Source: CAZPRY01 sp964589175 (GTDB lineage Bacteria; Fidelibacterota; UBA2242). Taken from it: a DNA stretch of 64,000 nt. Made by a program: the position numbers and the translations under genes. The notes beneath the pieces were generated by a model. It ran no database searches. It saw only the letters and a program-made list of their open reading frames with translations, and had not been told where the DNA came from. This document shows positions 1 to 9,206 of this stretch, piece by piece (the first letter of the stretch is position 1; the number at the start of each line of letters is the position of its first letter). The stretch covers positions 38,744-102,743 of the forward strand of contig CAZPRY010000010.1 of assembly GCA_964589175.1 (NCBI GenBank). The letters run 5' to 3'.

Positions 1-759
1 GGCTACCCGCCGCTGATGGAACGTATGTACGCCGACGAAGGCCGGGAATTGGTGGAACTTTTTCGGATGGTGAAGGCGGCCGGGCTCGTCACTTCTCTCG
101 ACATGGCCTACCCCGATCCGGATTCTCCGGCCGGGCAGGCGGACTGGCCTAAAATTTTGGCGAATGTTTTACCCTATGTGGACATTTTCCTGCCGAGCCT
201 GGACGAAATTCTGTTCATGATCGATCGTCCGAAGTTTATCGCATTGACGCAGGATGGCTCCGATCTGGAAAAGCAGATCGACGAGTCGCTGTTGCGGCAA
301 ATTTCGGACAGCCTGATCGGATGGGGCGCCGCGATTGTGGGCCTCAAACTCGGTAGCCGGGGATTTTACTTGCGCACAACGGCCGAAAAATCCCGCTTGC
401 CGGCGATTCTCGGGGACGCCGACACCTGGACCGACCGCGAGATGATTTCGCCCTGTTTCAAGGTAAATGTCAGGGGCACCACCGGTTCCGGGGATTGTAC
501 GATTGCCGGTTTCCTGGCGGCCTTTGTTAAAATGAAGAATCCCGAAGATACGGTCAATGCCGCAGTCGGGACGGGTGCCTGCAATGTCGAAGCGCTCGAC
601 GCCACTTCCGGAATCCCCGACTGGGAAACGTTACAGGGCCGGATCAAATCAGGCTGGTCAAAACACCCGCTCTCTTCCGGTTTTACGGATTGGAGATGGA
701 ACGGGAAGGATCAACTGGCGCGTGGCCACCGGGATCGCGGATCGATGTCGGCCGTTTAA
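1..759 (+). CDS. PfkB-family carbohydrate kinase (5' partial)
   Basis: The frame is open from the first base of the window, so the N-terminal half lies upstream. The visible 252 residues end in a PfkB/ribokinase fold: the signature GTTGSGDCTIAGF, about residues 159-171 counted from the window edge, matches the family's second motif (DTxGAGDxF). D165 is in the place of the catalytic base and the surrounding Gly residues form the anion hole. The family phosphorylates sugars such as fructose, ribose or ketogluconate with ATP in the cytoplasm. The exact sugar cannot be read from this part. The isomerase gene follows after 20 nt and two more genes follow closely, which suggests one operon. With a lyxose/mannose isomerase next door, a ketohexose or ketopentose substrate such as fructose or xylulose is a reasonable inference. 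Confidence 0.85.
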   Translation, partial: GYPPLMERMYADEGRELVELFRMVKAAGLVTSLDMAYPDPDSPAGQADWPKILANVLPYVDIFLPSLDEILFMIDRPKFIALTQDGSDLEKQIDESLLRQISDSLIGWGAAIVGLKLGSRGFYLRTTAEKSRLPAILGDADTWTDREMISPCFKVNVRGTTGSGDCTIAGFLAAFVKMKNPEDTVNAAVGTGACNVEALDATSGIPDWETLQGRIKSGWSKHPLSSGFTDWRWNGKDQLARGHRDRGSMSAV

Positions 760-779
760 AGCGTTTTTTGAGGTAATTC

Positions 780-1313
780 ATGCTGGATAAAAAGATTGTT
801 AACAAAGCCCGCGAACGCGCTGCCGCCATGCTGGCCGACGCCGGAATCGTAATTACGCCCGCCGAAGCTGCGGCTATGGAAATTGTCGATTTCGGGCTGA
901 ATCAGTTGGAGTCGCAGGGGCTGGAAATTGTGGTCTACATTAACACCGAAATCTATTGTGCCAAGGAACTGGTGCTCTTTCCGCATCAGACCTGTCCCGA
1001 ACACCGCCATCCCGGCCGCGACGGCAAAGCCGGAAAGATGGAAACTTTCCGCTGCCGTAAGGGGGAGGTTTTGCTTTACATTGAGGGTGAAAAGACCGCC
1101 CGGATTCAGGCCAGGGTCCCGGCCGGCAGTGAGGCATTCTATACCGTATTTCATGAAGTTGTGCTCAATCCCGGCGAACAGTTCACGATTCCTTCCGATA
1201 CGCTGCACTGGTTTCGGGCCGGGGAAGAGGGCGCGATTGTCTCGGAATTTTCGAGCACGAGTCACGACGATAGCGATATATTCACAGACACCAACATAAA
1301 ACGGGTGGAGTAA
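780..1313 (+). CDS. D-lyxose/D-mannose isomerase family cupin
   Basis: A 177-residue protein of the D-lyxose ketol-isomerase type, a small metal-dependent cupin that interconverts D-lyxose and D-xylulose and often D-mannose and D-fructose. The expected metal ligands are visible: H75 and H77 in PEHRH, E88 in KMETFR and H143 in LHWF. Length is normal for the family (about 165-230 residues). The ATG follows GAGGTAA about 7 nt upstream, and no better start is seen. It lies between the PfkB kinase and a DUF4432 gene, 4 nt from the latter, consistent with one transcript. With the alpha-mannosidase downstream, mannose to fructose is the inferred reaction. The family call is firm; the physiological substrate is not. 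Confidence 0.85.
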   Translation: MLDKKIVNKARERAAAMLADAGIVITPAEAAAMEIVDFGLNQLESQGLEIVVYINTEIYCAKELVLFPHQTCPEHRHPGRDGKAGKMETFRCRKGEVLLYIEGEKTARIQARVPAGSEAFYTVFHEVVLNPGEQFTIPSDTLHWFRAGEEGAIVSEFSSTSHDDSDIFTDTNIKRVE

Positions 1314-1317
1314 GACG

Positions 1318-2364
1318 ATGAAACTGCATAGCAAAAATTGGACGAGGCGCGAGATCGAACAACGGGTTGGCCGGATCGAACAGATCGGCGGAATCAAACG
1401 CTACCATCTCGCCGGCGGAAAAACTGACGGGGTGGAACAGGTGCAGTTGCGCACCGGTGCCGGATTGACGTACTACATCAATGTTTCGAGGGGCATGGAC
1501 ATCTCGCTCGCGGAGTACAGCGGGACGCCGCTGAGCTGGCAGTCGTCCAACGGCGATGTTCATCCGGCTTTCTGGAGAGGCGCTGCACTGGATTGGCTGG
1601 AGACCGCGGTTGGTGGTTTGCTGATGACCTGCGGTCTGACCCAGGTTGGCTCGCCCTGCACGGACGGTGATGAGAGTTTAGGACTGCACGGCGATGTCCA
1701 TCTGCTGGCGGCCGAGTTGTTACGCTGCGAGGGGGAATGGACCGGAGATGAGTACATCATGACCGTCAAGGGGCGCCTGCGTCATTCGCGCTATTTCAGC
1801 GAAAACATTGTCCTGACACGTACGATCCGCAGCCATCTCGGGAAAAACAAAATCACCATTGACGATTCAGTCGAAAACGCCGGTTTTCAAAAAATCCCGC
1901 ATATGGTCCTCTACCATTTTAATTTCGGCTTTCCGTTGATCAGCGAGGACGCGGAGCTCAATATTCCCTCCGGGCGGATCACGGCCCGGGATAAAGATAT
2001 TCCGGTTGAGGATTTCGATCGCTGGCAAGCGCCGACGGCGGGATATTGCGAACGGGTCTATTATCATGAAGATTTAAAAAGTGTCGATAAGATTGCCGAG
2101 GCGACCATCCGCCAGCCCCGTTTTCCGATCGGCGGCAGCTTGCGGCCTATCAGCGTCACACTATCCTGGGATACCACGCACCTGCCGCTCCTGGTGCAAT
2201 GGAAAGCACCCGGTGAAGGCACGCATGTGCTGGGTCTGGAACCGGCCAATTGTCATGTGGAAGGCCGTATTGTGGAGCGCGAAAGGGGCAGTTTGCAGTA
2301 TCTGGAACCCGGCGAGAAACGCGATTATCATGTCACCCTGGAAATCATCGACACGGAGAGTTAA
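1318..2364 (+). CDS. DUF4432 / aldose-1-epimerase-like protein
   Basis: A 348-residue protein with the look of the DUF4432 family, relatives of galactose mutarotase (aldose 1-epimerase). Visible features are the N-terminal GAGLTYYINVSRGMDI stretch, the SLGLHGDVH segment typical of the carbohydrate-binding beta-supersandwich, and a C-terminal LGLEPANCHVEG segment. Members of this group probably interconvert anomers or bind acidic or pentose sugars, but few are characterised. The start ATG lies 4 nt after the isomerase stop, and the stop is 3 nt before the next gene, so translational coupling is likely. In this operon it would supply the correct sugar anomer to the isomerase and kinase. That role is inference from context. 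Confidence 0.8.
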   Translation: MKLHSKNWTRREIEQRVGRIEQIGGIKRYHLAGGKTDGVEQVQLRTGAGLTYYINVSRGMDISLAEYSGTPLSWQSSNGDVHPAFWRGAALDWLETAVGGLLMTCGLTQVGSPCTDGDESLGLHGDVHLLAAELLRCEGEWTGDEYIMTVKGRLRHSRYFSENIVLTRTIRSHLGKNKITIDDSVENAGFQKIPHMVLYHFNFGFPLISEDAELNIPSGRITARDKDIPVEDFDRWQAPTAGYCERVYYHEDLKSVDKIAEATIRQPRFPIGGSLRPISVTLSWDTTHLPLLVQWKAPGEGTHVLGLEPANCHVEGRIVERERGSLQYLEPGEKRDYHVTLEIIDTES

Positions 2365-2367
2365 TCC

Positions 2368-3603
2368 ATGAATTCACGCCAAAGAGTACTTGCGGCGATC
2401 AATCATGAACCGGTCGATCGCATCCCGGTCGACTTCGGCGGGCACCGTTCGTCGGGCATCATGGCCATGGCCTACGCACGATTAAAAGAGTATCTCGGCA
2501 TCCGGGAGGGGGCCGTCTATGTCTACGATCTGCCGCAGCAGTTGGCGATTGTGGAGCCGGCGGTACTGGATGAATTGGGCGTTGATGTGATCGAAATGGG
2601 CCGCGGGTTTCTGCTCGACGACAGCGACTGGAAGGATTGGGAGTTACCCGACGGGACGCCCTGCAAGGTTCCCTATTACATCAACCTGGCCGAGCCCGAT
2701 GGGGACTGGTATCTGCTGGCCGAAGACGGGCGTGAGTTGGCGGTGCGCAAAAAGGGCACGCCTTTCATGGAGCAGATTCACTACCCGATGGCCGGGTGTG
2801 ATTTTGAAAACGAGGATTTCGACGATATTGAAGAGCAATTCAAATATTCCATGTGGACCGGTGTGGCGACGCCCGGCGGGCATCTGCCGTTGGACGAAGA
2901 GGGCTTGAAGAAATTGCGTTCCGGCGCGAAGAAGTTGCGCGAATCCACCGACAAAGCTATTGTCGGGTTGTTCGGAGGCAATGTCTTCGAAATTCCCCAG
3001 TTTCTGTTTCGCATGGACAATTACCTGACCTACATGGGCCTCTATCCCGAAGCAACTATGCGCCTGTCGCAAAAGCTCTGCGACATTCATCTGAAGAATC
3101 TCGAAAAATGGCTGAGCGCGGTTGGACCCTATATCGATGTGATCCTGTTCGGCGACGATTTCGGCACACAGACCGGGCCGTTTTTCTCGAACGCGATGTA
3201 TCGGCAGTACTACAAACCCGATCAGCAGAAAATGTGGAAACGCACGAAGGAACTCGCGGACGTCAGGATCATGCTGCACTCCTGCGGCGCGATCGAACCG
3301 TTGCTGCCCGACCTGATCGAAGCCGGACTCGAGGCGGTCAACCCGGTCCAGATTTCGTGCAACGGGATGGACCCGGCGCTTCTGAAAAAACGGCATGGCG
3401 ATCGGATTTGTTTCTGGGGCGGCGGCTGCGACACGCGCGACATCCTGCCGCATCACACGCCCGCGGAGGTGGCCGCCCACGTCCGCAAGCAGGTGGAGAT
3501 CATGCGCCGCGGCAGCGGATTCGTCTTTCAGCAGGTCCACAATATCATGGCCGATATCCGCCCGGAGAATGTAATCGCCCTGTTTAAGGCCGTGAACCGA
3601 TGA
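2368..3603 (+). CDS. Uroporphyrinogen decarboxylase-family protein (URO-D-like)
   Basis: A 411-residue protein opening with the family's usual NSRQRVLAAINHEPVDRIPVDF start and showing later landmarks (FGDDFGTQTGPF, MLHSCGAIEPLLPDLIEAG, NPVQ). This is the divergent URO-D-like branch that is common in sugar clusters of environmental bacteria. True HemE and methylcobalamin:CoM methyltransferases share the TIM-barrel fold. The residues needed to call it a genuine HemE are not obvious, and its place at the end of a sugar operon argues against heme synthesis. Function unknown; possibly a methyl-transfer or decarboxylation step on a sugar-derived compound. It starts 3 nt after the DUF4432 stop and is last in the operon, converging on the minus-strand gene that follows. 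Confidence 0.8.
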   Translation: MNSRQRVLAAINHEPVDRIPVDFGGHRSSGIMAMAYARLKEYLGIREGAVYVYDLPQQLAIVEPAVLDELGVDVIEMGRGFLLDDSDWKDWELPDGTPCKVPYYINLAEPDGDWYLLAEDGRELAVRKKGTPFMEQIHYPMAGCDFENEDFDDIEEQFKYSMWTGVATPGGHLPLDEEGLKKLRSGAKKLRESTDKAIVGLFGGNVFEIPQFLFRMDNYLTYMGLYPEATMRLSQKLCDIHLKNLEKWLSAVGPYIDVILFGDDFGTQTGPFFSNAMYRQYYKPDQQKMWKRTKELADVRIMLHSCGAIEPLLPDLIEAGLEAVNPVQISCNGMDPALLKKRHGDRICFWGGGCDTRDILPHHTPAEVAAHVRKQVEIMRRGSGFVFQQVHNIMADIRPENVIALFKAVNR

Positions 3604-3681
3604 ACTGCAAATAGAGCGAGTTTGCCCCGGCAAGGCATTTGTGCATTAATTATGTTTTTTGAAAAAAAGAAAAGAAATGGC

Positions 3682-4548
3682 TTATCTGACGAGGTGGCGG
3701 AGACGCTCGGTTAATTGACGTTTAATTTCACCATTCGTTTCGGGATCACGATTGGCCTGCCATTGACGATTCAAATCCAGGATTTCCTGTCGCTGAGATG
3801 CGGTAATTCGACCGCGGGTCTGTTCGTCCTGCATCCACTGTTCAAAGCGGCCGATCCAGTCTTTCAGGCAACCGACATCATCCGCCGTCCGGGTAATTTT
3901 TTGACTGTCCATTTGCCCATAATATAGACGGTTCTGATCACAGCTGTTACGTTCAATGTTGACTTCGAAAAGAGGATCGATTTCTAAAGAACCCAGACCC
4001 GATTGGTCTTTTGCCAGTAAATCTGTATCAACACTGACAGGCACGACCTGGCAAATGTAATGGGTGTAATATCGGCCGAGCCTGGTTTTCTGAAAAACGG
4101 TTGCTTCAAGGTTAATCGGGCACTCAGTGATGCCGCAGGGACGGACTTTTTTAGAGGGAAGGGCGGTTAGACCGGCGACATCTATTTCACTAATACCCCT
4201 TGGAATTGGTAATCCGGTCAGGGTGCTCTGCCGCATTAGTTCGGCCGGAATGAAACTGATCACACATTCGGGTACTTCTTCAAGATTGAAAAAGCCATGG
4301 CGAGCCTCGATAACATTGCCCTCATCAGGCAGATCGGCATGTCCCAGAGAAAAACTAAAATAGTATTCGCCGGGTTTATTGTTTCTTGGCAGACTGGCGC
4401 CGATACAGGTGCCTAGTGTTACAGGAGTAACGTTAAGGTTGCCGGCATGGTCGACGGTCGTAATGAAATAGGCGATTTGAGGTGGTTGGATCCAGCGGTA
4501 ATTAGGCCAGCTATCCGGGCTTTCAAGATCAAAATAGCGCTTTTCCAT
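3682..4548 (-). CDS. Flavin reductase-like (FMN-binding split-barrel) protein
   Basis: A 288-residue protein resembling flavin-reductase-like FMN-binding proteins. The N-terminal core has the typical stretch PPQIAYFITTVDHAGNLNV, followed by PVTLGTC and a YYFSFSLGH strand; these proteins bind FMN through a split barrel. About 80 C-terminal residues are a charged, helical extension beyond the usual domain. The start is placed at the ATG at 4546-4548 because AGGAG lies about 9 nt upstream of it; a longer frame begins at 4569 but has no ribosome site. It converges with the sugar operon (78 nt apart) and is divergent from the mannosidase. It may reduce flavin or act as a small oxidoreductase. Substrate unknown. 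Confidence 0.7.
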   Translation of the reverse strand: MEKRYFDLESPDSWPNYRWIQPPQIAYFITTVDHAGNLNVTPVTLGTCIGASLPRNNKPGEYYFSFSLGHADLPDEGNVIEARHGFFNLEEVPECVISFIPAELMRQSTLTGLPIPRGISEIDVAGLTALPSKKVRPCGITECPINLEATVFQKTRLGRYYTHYICQVVPVSVDTDLLAKDQSGLGSLEIDPLFEVNIERNSCDQNRLYYGQMDSQKITRTADDVGCLKDWIGRFEQWMQDEQTRGRITASQRQEILDLNRQWQANRDPETNGEIKRQLTERLRHLVR

Positions 4549-4629
4549 GATAATTAACTCCTGTGCCATGCGATAGAAATTAAACGAATCAAGAGAGTTT
4601 TCAAAGAGTTGAAAGGATCCGATAATAAC

Positions 4630-7356
4630 ATGAAAAAAGATTTAAAACAATATACAGCCCATTATATCTCCGGCACCCATTGGGACCGCGAATGGTATCG
4701 CCCGTTTCAGGAATTCCGGCTCCTGCTGGTGGAATTGATCGACGATTTACTCGACCTGATGGAGGGCCACAATGGCTTCGACTATTTTCATCTGGACGGC
4801 CAGACCTGCGTGCTGGAGGACTACCTGGAAGTCCGGCCGGAGAATGAAGCGCGCCTGAAAACGCTGATTCAGGCTGGACGCATCCTGATCGGTCCGTGGT
4901 TCACGATGCCCGATCTTTTCAGTCCCGATGACGAATCGCTGGTCCGCAATTTTCTGACCGGGCGGCGCATCAGCCGCGAATGGGGTGTGGAGCCGATGCC
5001 GGTGGCCTATACCTGCGATATGTTCGGCCATCCGTCCCAGATGCCGCAGATTTACGCCGGATTCGATCTCAAACATTGTGTGCTGGGGCGCGGCACCAAC
5101 GAGCACAGCACGCCGGCTTTTTTCAACTGGCGGGCGCCCGACGGCAGCACGGTTTTCGTTTTTAAACTGCAGGACCACATGGGTTACGGCGCCTTCATGG
5201 GCGCGCGCGGAGCGCTGGAGTCGGATTATTTTGGTGACCGGGAGCTCGCCTTGCAGGAAGCCCGCAAGAGCCTGAAAAGTTACATCGAGCATGAAATCGG
5301 CCGGGCGAACGGCGACACGCTCTGCCTGATCGATTCGCTGGATCATAAGAAACCGGCCAAAGATGCGCCGTCCTATGTGAAGATGATTCATGACGTGGCC
5401 CCCGATGTTATTGCGAAACATTCCACCCTGCCGGATTTTTTCAACGATGCCGAGAAGGGCGCCTTCGATGTTCCGACGCGCAACGGCGAATTGCGCGAGC
5501 CGTCCAAAAACCGCAATCCCTATCTCTGGCTGATTCCCAACTGCGTGTCGGCGCGGGTGCGCATGAAGCGGGCCAACGACGAATGCCAGTCCCTGCTCGA
5601 ACGCTGGGTCGAACCGTGGATGGCTTTCGCCAATTTGGCCGGGGCGCAGCTGCCGGAAAAATTTCTGCAAATCGCCTGGAAGAACCTGCTGCTGAACCAC
5701 GCCCACGACAGTATCTGCGGCTGCTCGATCGACCAGGTGCACCGCGATATGCTGTACCGCTACGATCAGTGCCGTGTCCTGGGCCGGCAGTTGCGCAATA
5801 AAGCCTTCGGTTTCCTGACACAGGATTGCCGGGAACTGGGCCGGGCTGAACACGAGTTCACCCTGGCAATCGCCAATCCGCTGCCCTGGCGTCGTCGCGA
5901 AGTCGTCGTTTTTAATGTCGATCTGCCGCTGGATTTTCCGACGGTTTTTACTGAAGGTTTTGCGGGATCGCAGGACATCAAATCCTTTACGCTGTGGAAT
6001 GCGGACGGCCGGGAAATCCCCTACCAGCGCCTGTCGATCGATCCGCGGACCCAGGAGCGCACGGCCTTCGCCCAGGTCGAAAACCAGGGCGGCGACGGAG
6101 AGTTCACGCGTTACCGGGTGGCCGCCGAAATCAAACTGCCGGCCATGGGCTTTACGTCTATCCTGGTTAAGCCCTGCCCGACGCCCTATCGCCTGATGGG
6201 CAGCCTGCGCACGGGACCGGCCAGCGCCGCAAACGAGTTTCTTGCGATTGCAATCGAATCCAACGGCACCCTGACACTGACCGATAAGATGACCGGAGAA
6301 AGCTATCGCGATTTACTGACGTTCGAAGACATCAGCGAGATCGGCAGCGGCTGGTTTCATTCGCCGACGGTAGCCGATGAATTCGTGCTCTCCTCGGCAT
6401 CACCGGCCCAGGTCTCGGTTGTCCATGACGGCCCGGAAATTGTGACATTCAAAGTGAGCCTGGCGCTGAACGTTCCGTTGCGCTATGACCGCTTGCGTGA
6501 AAAACGCTCCGGGGCGCGCGTCGACCTGCCGGTTACGAATTATATCACACTAACAAAAAGCGCCGCTATGGTGGTAGTGGAGACGGTCATCGACAACCGG
6601 GCCGAGGACCATTGCCTGCGCCTGCTGCTGCCCACCGATGTGCTTGAAGCGAAAACTTATCTGGCGCAGCATCCTTTCGATTTTGTCGAGCGCGAGATCC
6701 GTCTGAATCCCGAGACAGCCCGCTGGCAGGAAGTGGATCTGGTTGAAAAACCTTTTCTGCATCTGCAGGCTGTGGGCGCCGGAAAGCGCGGCCTGGCTTT
6801 TCTGGCGGGCGGCGGTCTGCACGAGGGCGGCGTCCGCGACGATCAACGCCGGACGATGCAGGTGACCCTGCTGCGCTCTTTCCGGCGCACCTTTTCAACG
6901 GCCGGTGAAAGCGACGGGCTGGAACTGGGTGAAATCCGGCATCGCTTTGCGCTGATGCCCTTTGCCGGTGAACTCGACAGGGTAGTGGCTATGGAGAACG
7001 TTTTGGCACTGCAGGCCGGAATCCTGACGCGCCAATCAGGCAAAATATCTTCCGGTTATCCGAAAATGTCAAAAGACGGTCAAGCGCAGAAATCCTTCAT
7101 CGAACTGCTGGACCGCAACCTGGTTATCTCCGCCGTCAAGGCCGCAGAGGATGGCTGCGGGCTGATCGTGCGGCTCTGGAATCCCGGCGATGAAGCGCGA
7201 TCGGAAAAGCTGCTGTTCGGGGAAACACCGCTATCGGCGATCTATTGCAAACTGTCGGAAGACGATCTCGCAGAGCCTGTTCCAAACATCGAAGGGAAAA
7301 CGGTTATCATCGAGGCCGGTCCGCGCAAGATCGTGACGCTGAGGGTCAAGTTCTAA
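4630..7356 (+). CDS. Alpha-mannosidase, glycoside hydrolase family 38
   Basis: A 908-residue GH38 enzyme. Landmarks are GTHWDREWY near residues 15-23 (zinc ligands H17 and D19), CDMFGHPSQMP with D130 as the catalytic nucleophile, and NHAHDSICGCS at 356-366 carrying further zinc-site residues. The C-terminal half is the usual beta-sandwich. GH38 enzymes cleave terminal alpha-mannosides with retention, and length fits bacterial members (850-1050). No signal peptide is seen, so it is probably cytoplasmic and acts on imported mannosides. The ATG at 4630 is preferred; a TTG at 4609 in the same frame lacks a well-placed ribosome site. With the upstream isomerase and kinase it forms a plausible route from mannoside to phosphosugar. 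Linkage specificity cannot be read here. Confidence 0.92.
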   Translation: MKKDLKQYTAHYISGTHWDREWYRPFQEFRLLLVELIDDLLDLMEGHNGFDYFHLDGQTCVLEDYLEVRPENEARLKTLIQAGRILIGPWFTMPDLFSPDDESLVRNFLTGRRISREWGVEPMPVAYTCDMFGHPSQMPQIYAGFDLKHCVLGRGTNEHSTPAFFNWRAPDGSTVFVFKLQDHMGYGAFMGARGALESDYFGDRELALQEARKSLKSYIEHEIGRANGDTLCLIDSLDHKKPAKDAPSYVKMIHDVAPDVIAKHSTLPDFFNDAEKGAFDVPTRNGELREPSKNRNPYLWLIPNCVSARVRMKRANDECQSLLERWVEPWMAFANLAGAQLPEKFLQIAWKNLLLNHAHDSICGCSIDQVHRDMLYRYDQCRVLGRQLRNKAFGFLTQDCRELGRAEHEFTLAIANPLPWRRREVVVFNVDLPLDFPTVFTEGFAGSQDIKSFTLWNADGREIPYQRLSIDPRTQERTAFAQVENQGGDGEFTRYRVAAEIKLPAMGFTSILVKPCPTPYRLMGSLRTGPASAANEFLAIAIESNGTLTLTDKMTGESYRDLLTFEDISEIGSGWFHSPTVADEFVLSSASPAQVSVVHDGPEIVTFKVSLALNVPLRYDRLREKRSGARVDLPVTNYITLTKSAAMVVVETVIDNRAEDHCLRLLLPTDVLEAKTYLAQHPFDFVEREIRLNPETARWQEVDLVEKPFLHLQAVGAGKRGLAFLAGGGLHEGGVRDDQRRTMQVTLLRSFRRTFSTAGESDGLELGEIRHRFALMPFAGELDRVVAMENVLALQAGILTRQSGKISSGYPKMSKDGQAQKSFIELLDRNLVISAVKAAEDGCGLIVRLWNPGDEARSEKLLFGETPLSAIYCKLSEDDLAEPVPNIEGKTVIIEAGPRKIVTLRVKF

Positions 7357-7457
7357 CGATTCGGGGAAAGATTATTAGACACTAACCGGGAAGATCACTA
7401 AGATAGGATTTTTAGATTTTATTCCCATTTTCATCATCAAGCCTGAAGATATCATCT

Positions 7458-8300
7458 TTATTTCTTCACCTTCTTCACATCTTTGAGCAGTTTCTTCTCG
7501 TCGCTATCCAGTTTGCGCTGGACCTTTTTGACATCCTCAGCCGGAGGCAGAGTTTCGGGTTTGACGCCGCGCTCGATCAGGATTTTGCGAACGGCCCGGT
7601 TATTTTCGATGTGCTCGTCAGAAATTTGACTTTCGCCCGACAAATCCTTTTCGACGACATTGTGACTGGTGAGTTCGGTGGCAAAATCCTTGGCTTTGAT
7701 CGTCAGTGTCGGCAGGAAATCAGCCAGGGGCCGGCCATCGGGGATGGCCAGTTTCTTCTTCATCTCATGCGTGGAATACCCGCCGAATAAAGCCTGATCG
7801 CCTTTGGAGCGGATAATGGCAAAACCCCGGTCGTCTACGCCGCGCTCGTAAATAATGCCGGACAATTTTTTCTCCGACCTGGACAGTTTATCGCGCGCCA
7901 AGACGCGATCCGTATCCAGAAGACGTCTTTCGATAACTTCCTGTTTGCGGGTTTGGACGGCGAAATAGGTCTGGGCAAAGGCAATCTCATTTTTAGAAGG
8001 ATCACCGTTTTAGGCGATTAGGTAACAGGCATAGCGGGTCAGCGCTATATCATCAAGCTCACGTTTTCCGCCCTTGCCTATTTCGATCATTTTGTTGACA
8101 TCAACAAAATGATCCGGAACAGGAACGGTTGCATTTTCGCAGGCGACCTTGGCTTTTTCAACCACCTTAAGGAAATTACGCCATTCGGAGTATCCCAGTA
8201 TAGTCTGCAATTCCCGCGCGCTCCAGCATTCGATTTCATGGAACAGATAGCAGGCTTCCTCAAACTTTTGAAAGAGTTCAACGATCAATTCCTGTTTCAT
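7458..8300 (-). pseudogene. dinD: DNA-damage-inducible protein D (dinD), interrupted by one stop codon
   Basis: Two open segments in the same minus-strand frame (8300-8010 and 8009-7458) together make a full-length DinD-like protein of about 280 residues, close to E. coli DinD. The N-terminal part shows WSARELQTILGYSEWRNF and RYACYLIA; the continuation NGDPSKNEIAFAQTYF is the sequence expected right after CYLIAQ. The break is a TAA at 8010-8012 where CAA (Gln) is expected, so one base (position 8012 on the plus strand) explains it. DinD inhibits RecA filament activity in E. coli. Either the gene is inactive, the codon is a sequencing error or strain variant, or a short N-terminal product is made. 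The last 30 residues resemble those of the next gene. Confidence 0.8.
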
Positions 8301-8312
8301 ATCGCCCTCTCA

Positions 8313-9206
8313 TTATTTCTTTTTCATCTTCACGTCTTTGAGCAGTATCCTCTCGTCGCCATCCGGTTTGGGCAGCACCTTTTTGACATCCTCAGCCGGA
8401 GGCAGAAAATTATCGCCGGTTACCACGCTTCTGCCGGTTTTCTGCTCCAGTTCATGGCGCGCATTCCTGGCGATTTTCCCGCCTTTTTTACCGGCTTCGG
8501 CATTTTCAGGCAGGCCGGTTGCCTCAACGCTTTCGGCGATCTGGCGGGTGGAAAGTTCCGCGAGAGCGGTGAAAATTAGCTCGGCTTCGCTCATGTGGTC
8601 GCGCAGGTTCTGGGTCTCGAGCCCCTTGATTTCCTTATGCTTTTTAACCGAAACGCCACTCCATTCCCGGTGAATGATATTGGTCAAAATAGCGTATTCG
8701 TCTTCGCCTTTGATCTCGTGTTCTTTCCAGTAGTCGGTGAGTTTGTTGCGGGTTTCCTGGCCCATCATGCGCTGCTGAATCCACTTTTCGCTGCGGCCGT
8801 GCTGTTGCCAGTATTCGCGGGCACGGTCGAGGGAGCGGGCCGGGTCGCCCATGTCCTGAATGCGTTCGTAACCCACTCTGGCAAGCCATTGCTTGAAGGG
8901 TTCCGCTTTGGGTGACGGGATGGATTGAATGATCCGCAGCAACCCTTGAACATTCGCGCAATCCGTTTCCCTCATTTTACCGTCGTTCGCTTTCATTTTC
9001 AACTGTCGACAGATTGTCGACAGTTCAAGTCCATCCTCGGTTTTGACCCGGACCTTCATTTTAAACCAATAATCACGGGGATTAACGCTGTCTGTCAGAG
9101 CGGCTACGATATCGACAACAGAGAAATACCAGGTTTCGTTCTTTGCATCATAGCTCCTGCGGATTTTATAATTCTCAAAAACGACCAGGGCCTCTTCTTT
9201 ATTCAT
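8313..9206 (-). CDS. BRO-N / phage antirepressor-type DNA-binding protein
   Basis: A 297-residue protein whose first 110 residues look like a BRO-N (Bro family, prophage antirepressor) domain: an N-terminal WYFSVVDIVAALTDS stretch, then NPRDYWFKMK and the TDCANVQGLLRIIQSIPS segment. The later part (GKKGGKIARNARHELEQKTG) is typical of chromosomal Bro-like genes that sit beside dinD. The start at 9206 is chosen because GGAGG lies 6 nt upstream; an in-frame ATG at 9239 has no such site. It lies 12 nt upstream of dinD on the same strand, so the two are probably co-transcribed. Function is likely DNA binding or stress response. The C-terminal tail (LPPAEDVKKV, then LLKDVK) matches the dinD tail. 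Confidence 0.75.
   Translation of the reverse strand: MNKEEALVVFENYKIRRSYDAKNETWYFSVVDIVAALTDSVNPRDYWFKMKVRVKTEDGLELSTICRQLKMKANDGKMRETDCANVQGLLRIIQSIPSPKAEPFKQWLARVGYERIQDMGDPARSLDRAREYWQQHGRSEKWIQQRMMGQETRNKLTDYWKEHEIKGEDEYAILTNIIHREWSGVSVKKHKEIKGLETQNLRDHMSEAELIFTALAELSTRQIAESVEATGLPENAEAGKKGGKIARNARHELEQKTGRSVVTGDNFLPPAEDVKKVLPKPDGDERILLKDVKMKKK

Noticed and set aside
2644..3633. Long minus-strand open frame over the URO-D-like gene
   Set aside because: Antisense shadow of a clear gene; no ribosome site and no recognisable product. The same holds for 4747-5853 over the mannosidase and 40591-41319 and 42121-42837 over the megasynthase.
3604..3681. Possible terminator between the converging URO-D-like and flavin-reductase genes
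   Set aside because: TTGCC and GGCAA flank only two bases, too short a loop for a convincing hairpin, although T- and A-runs follow.
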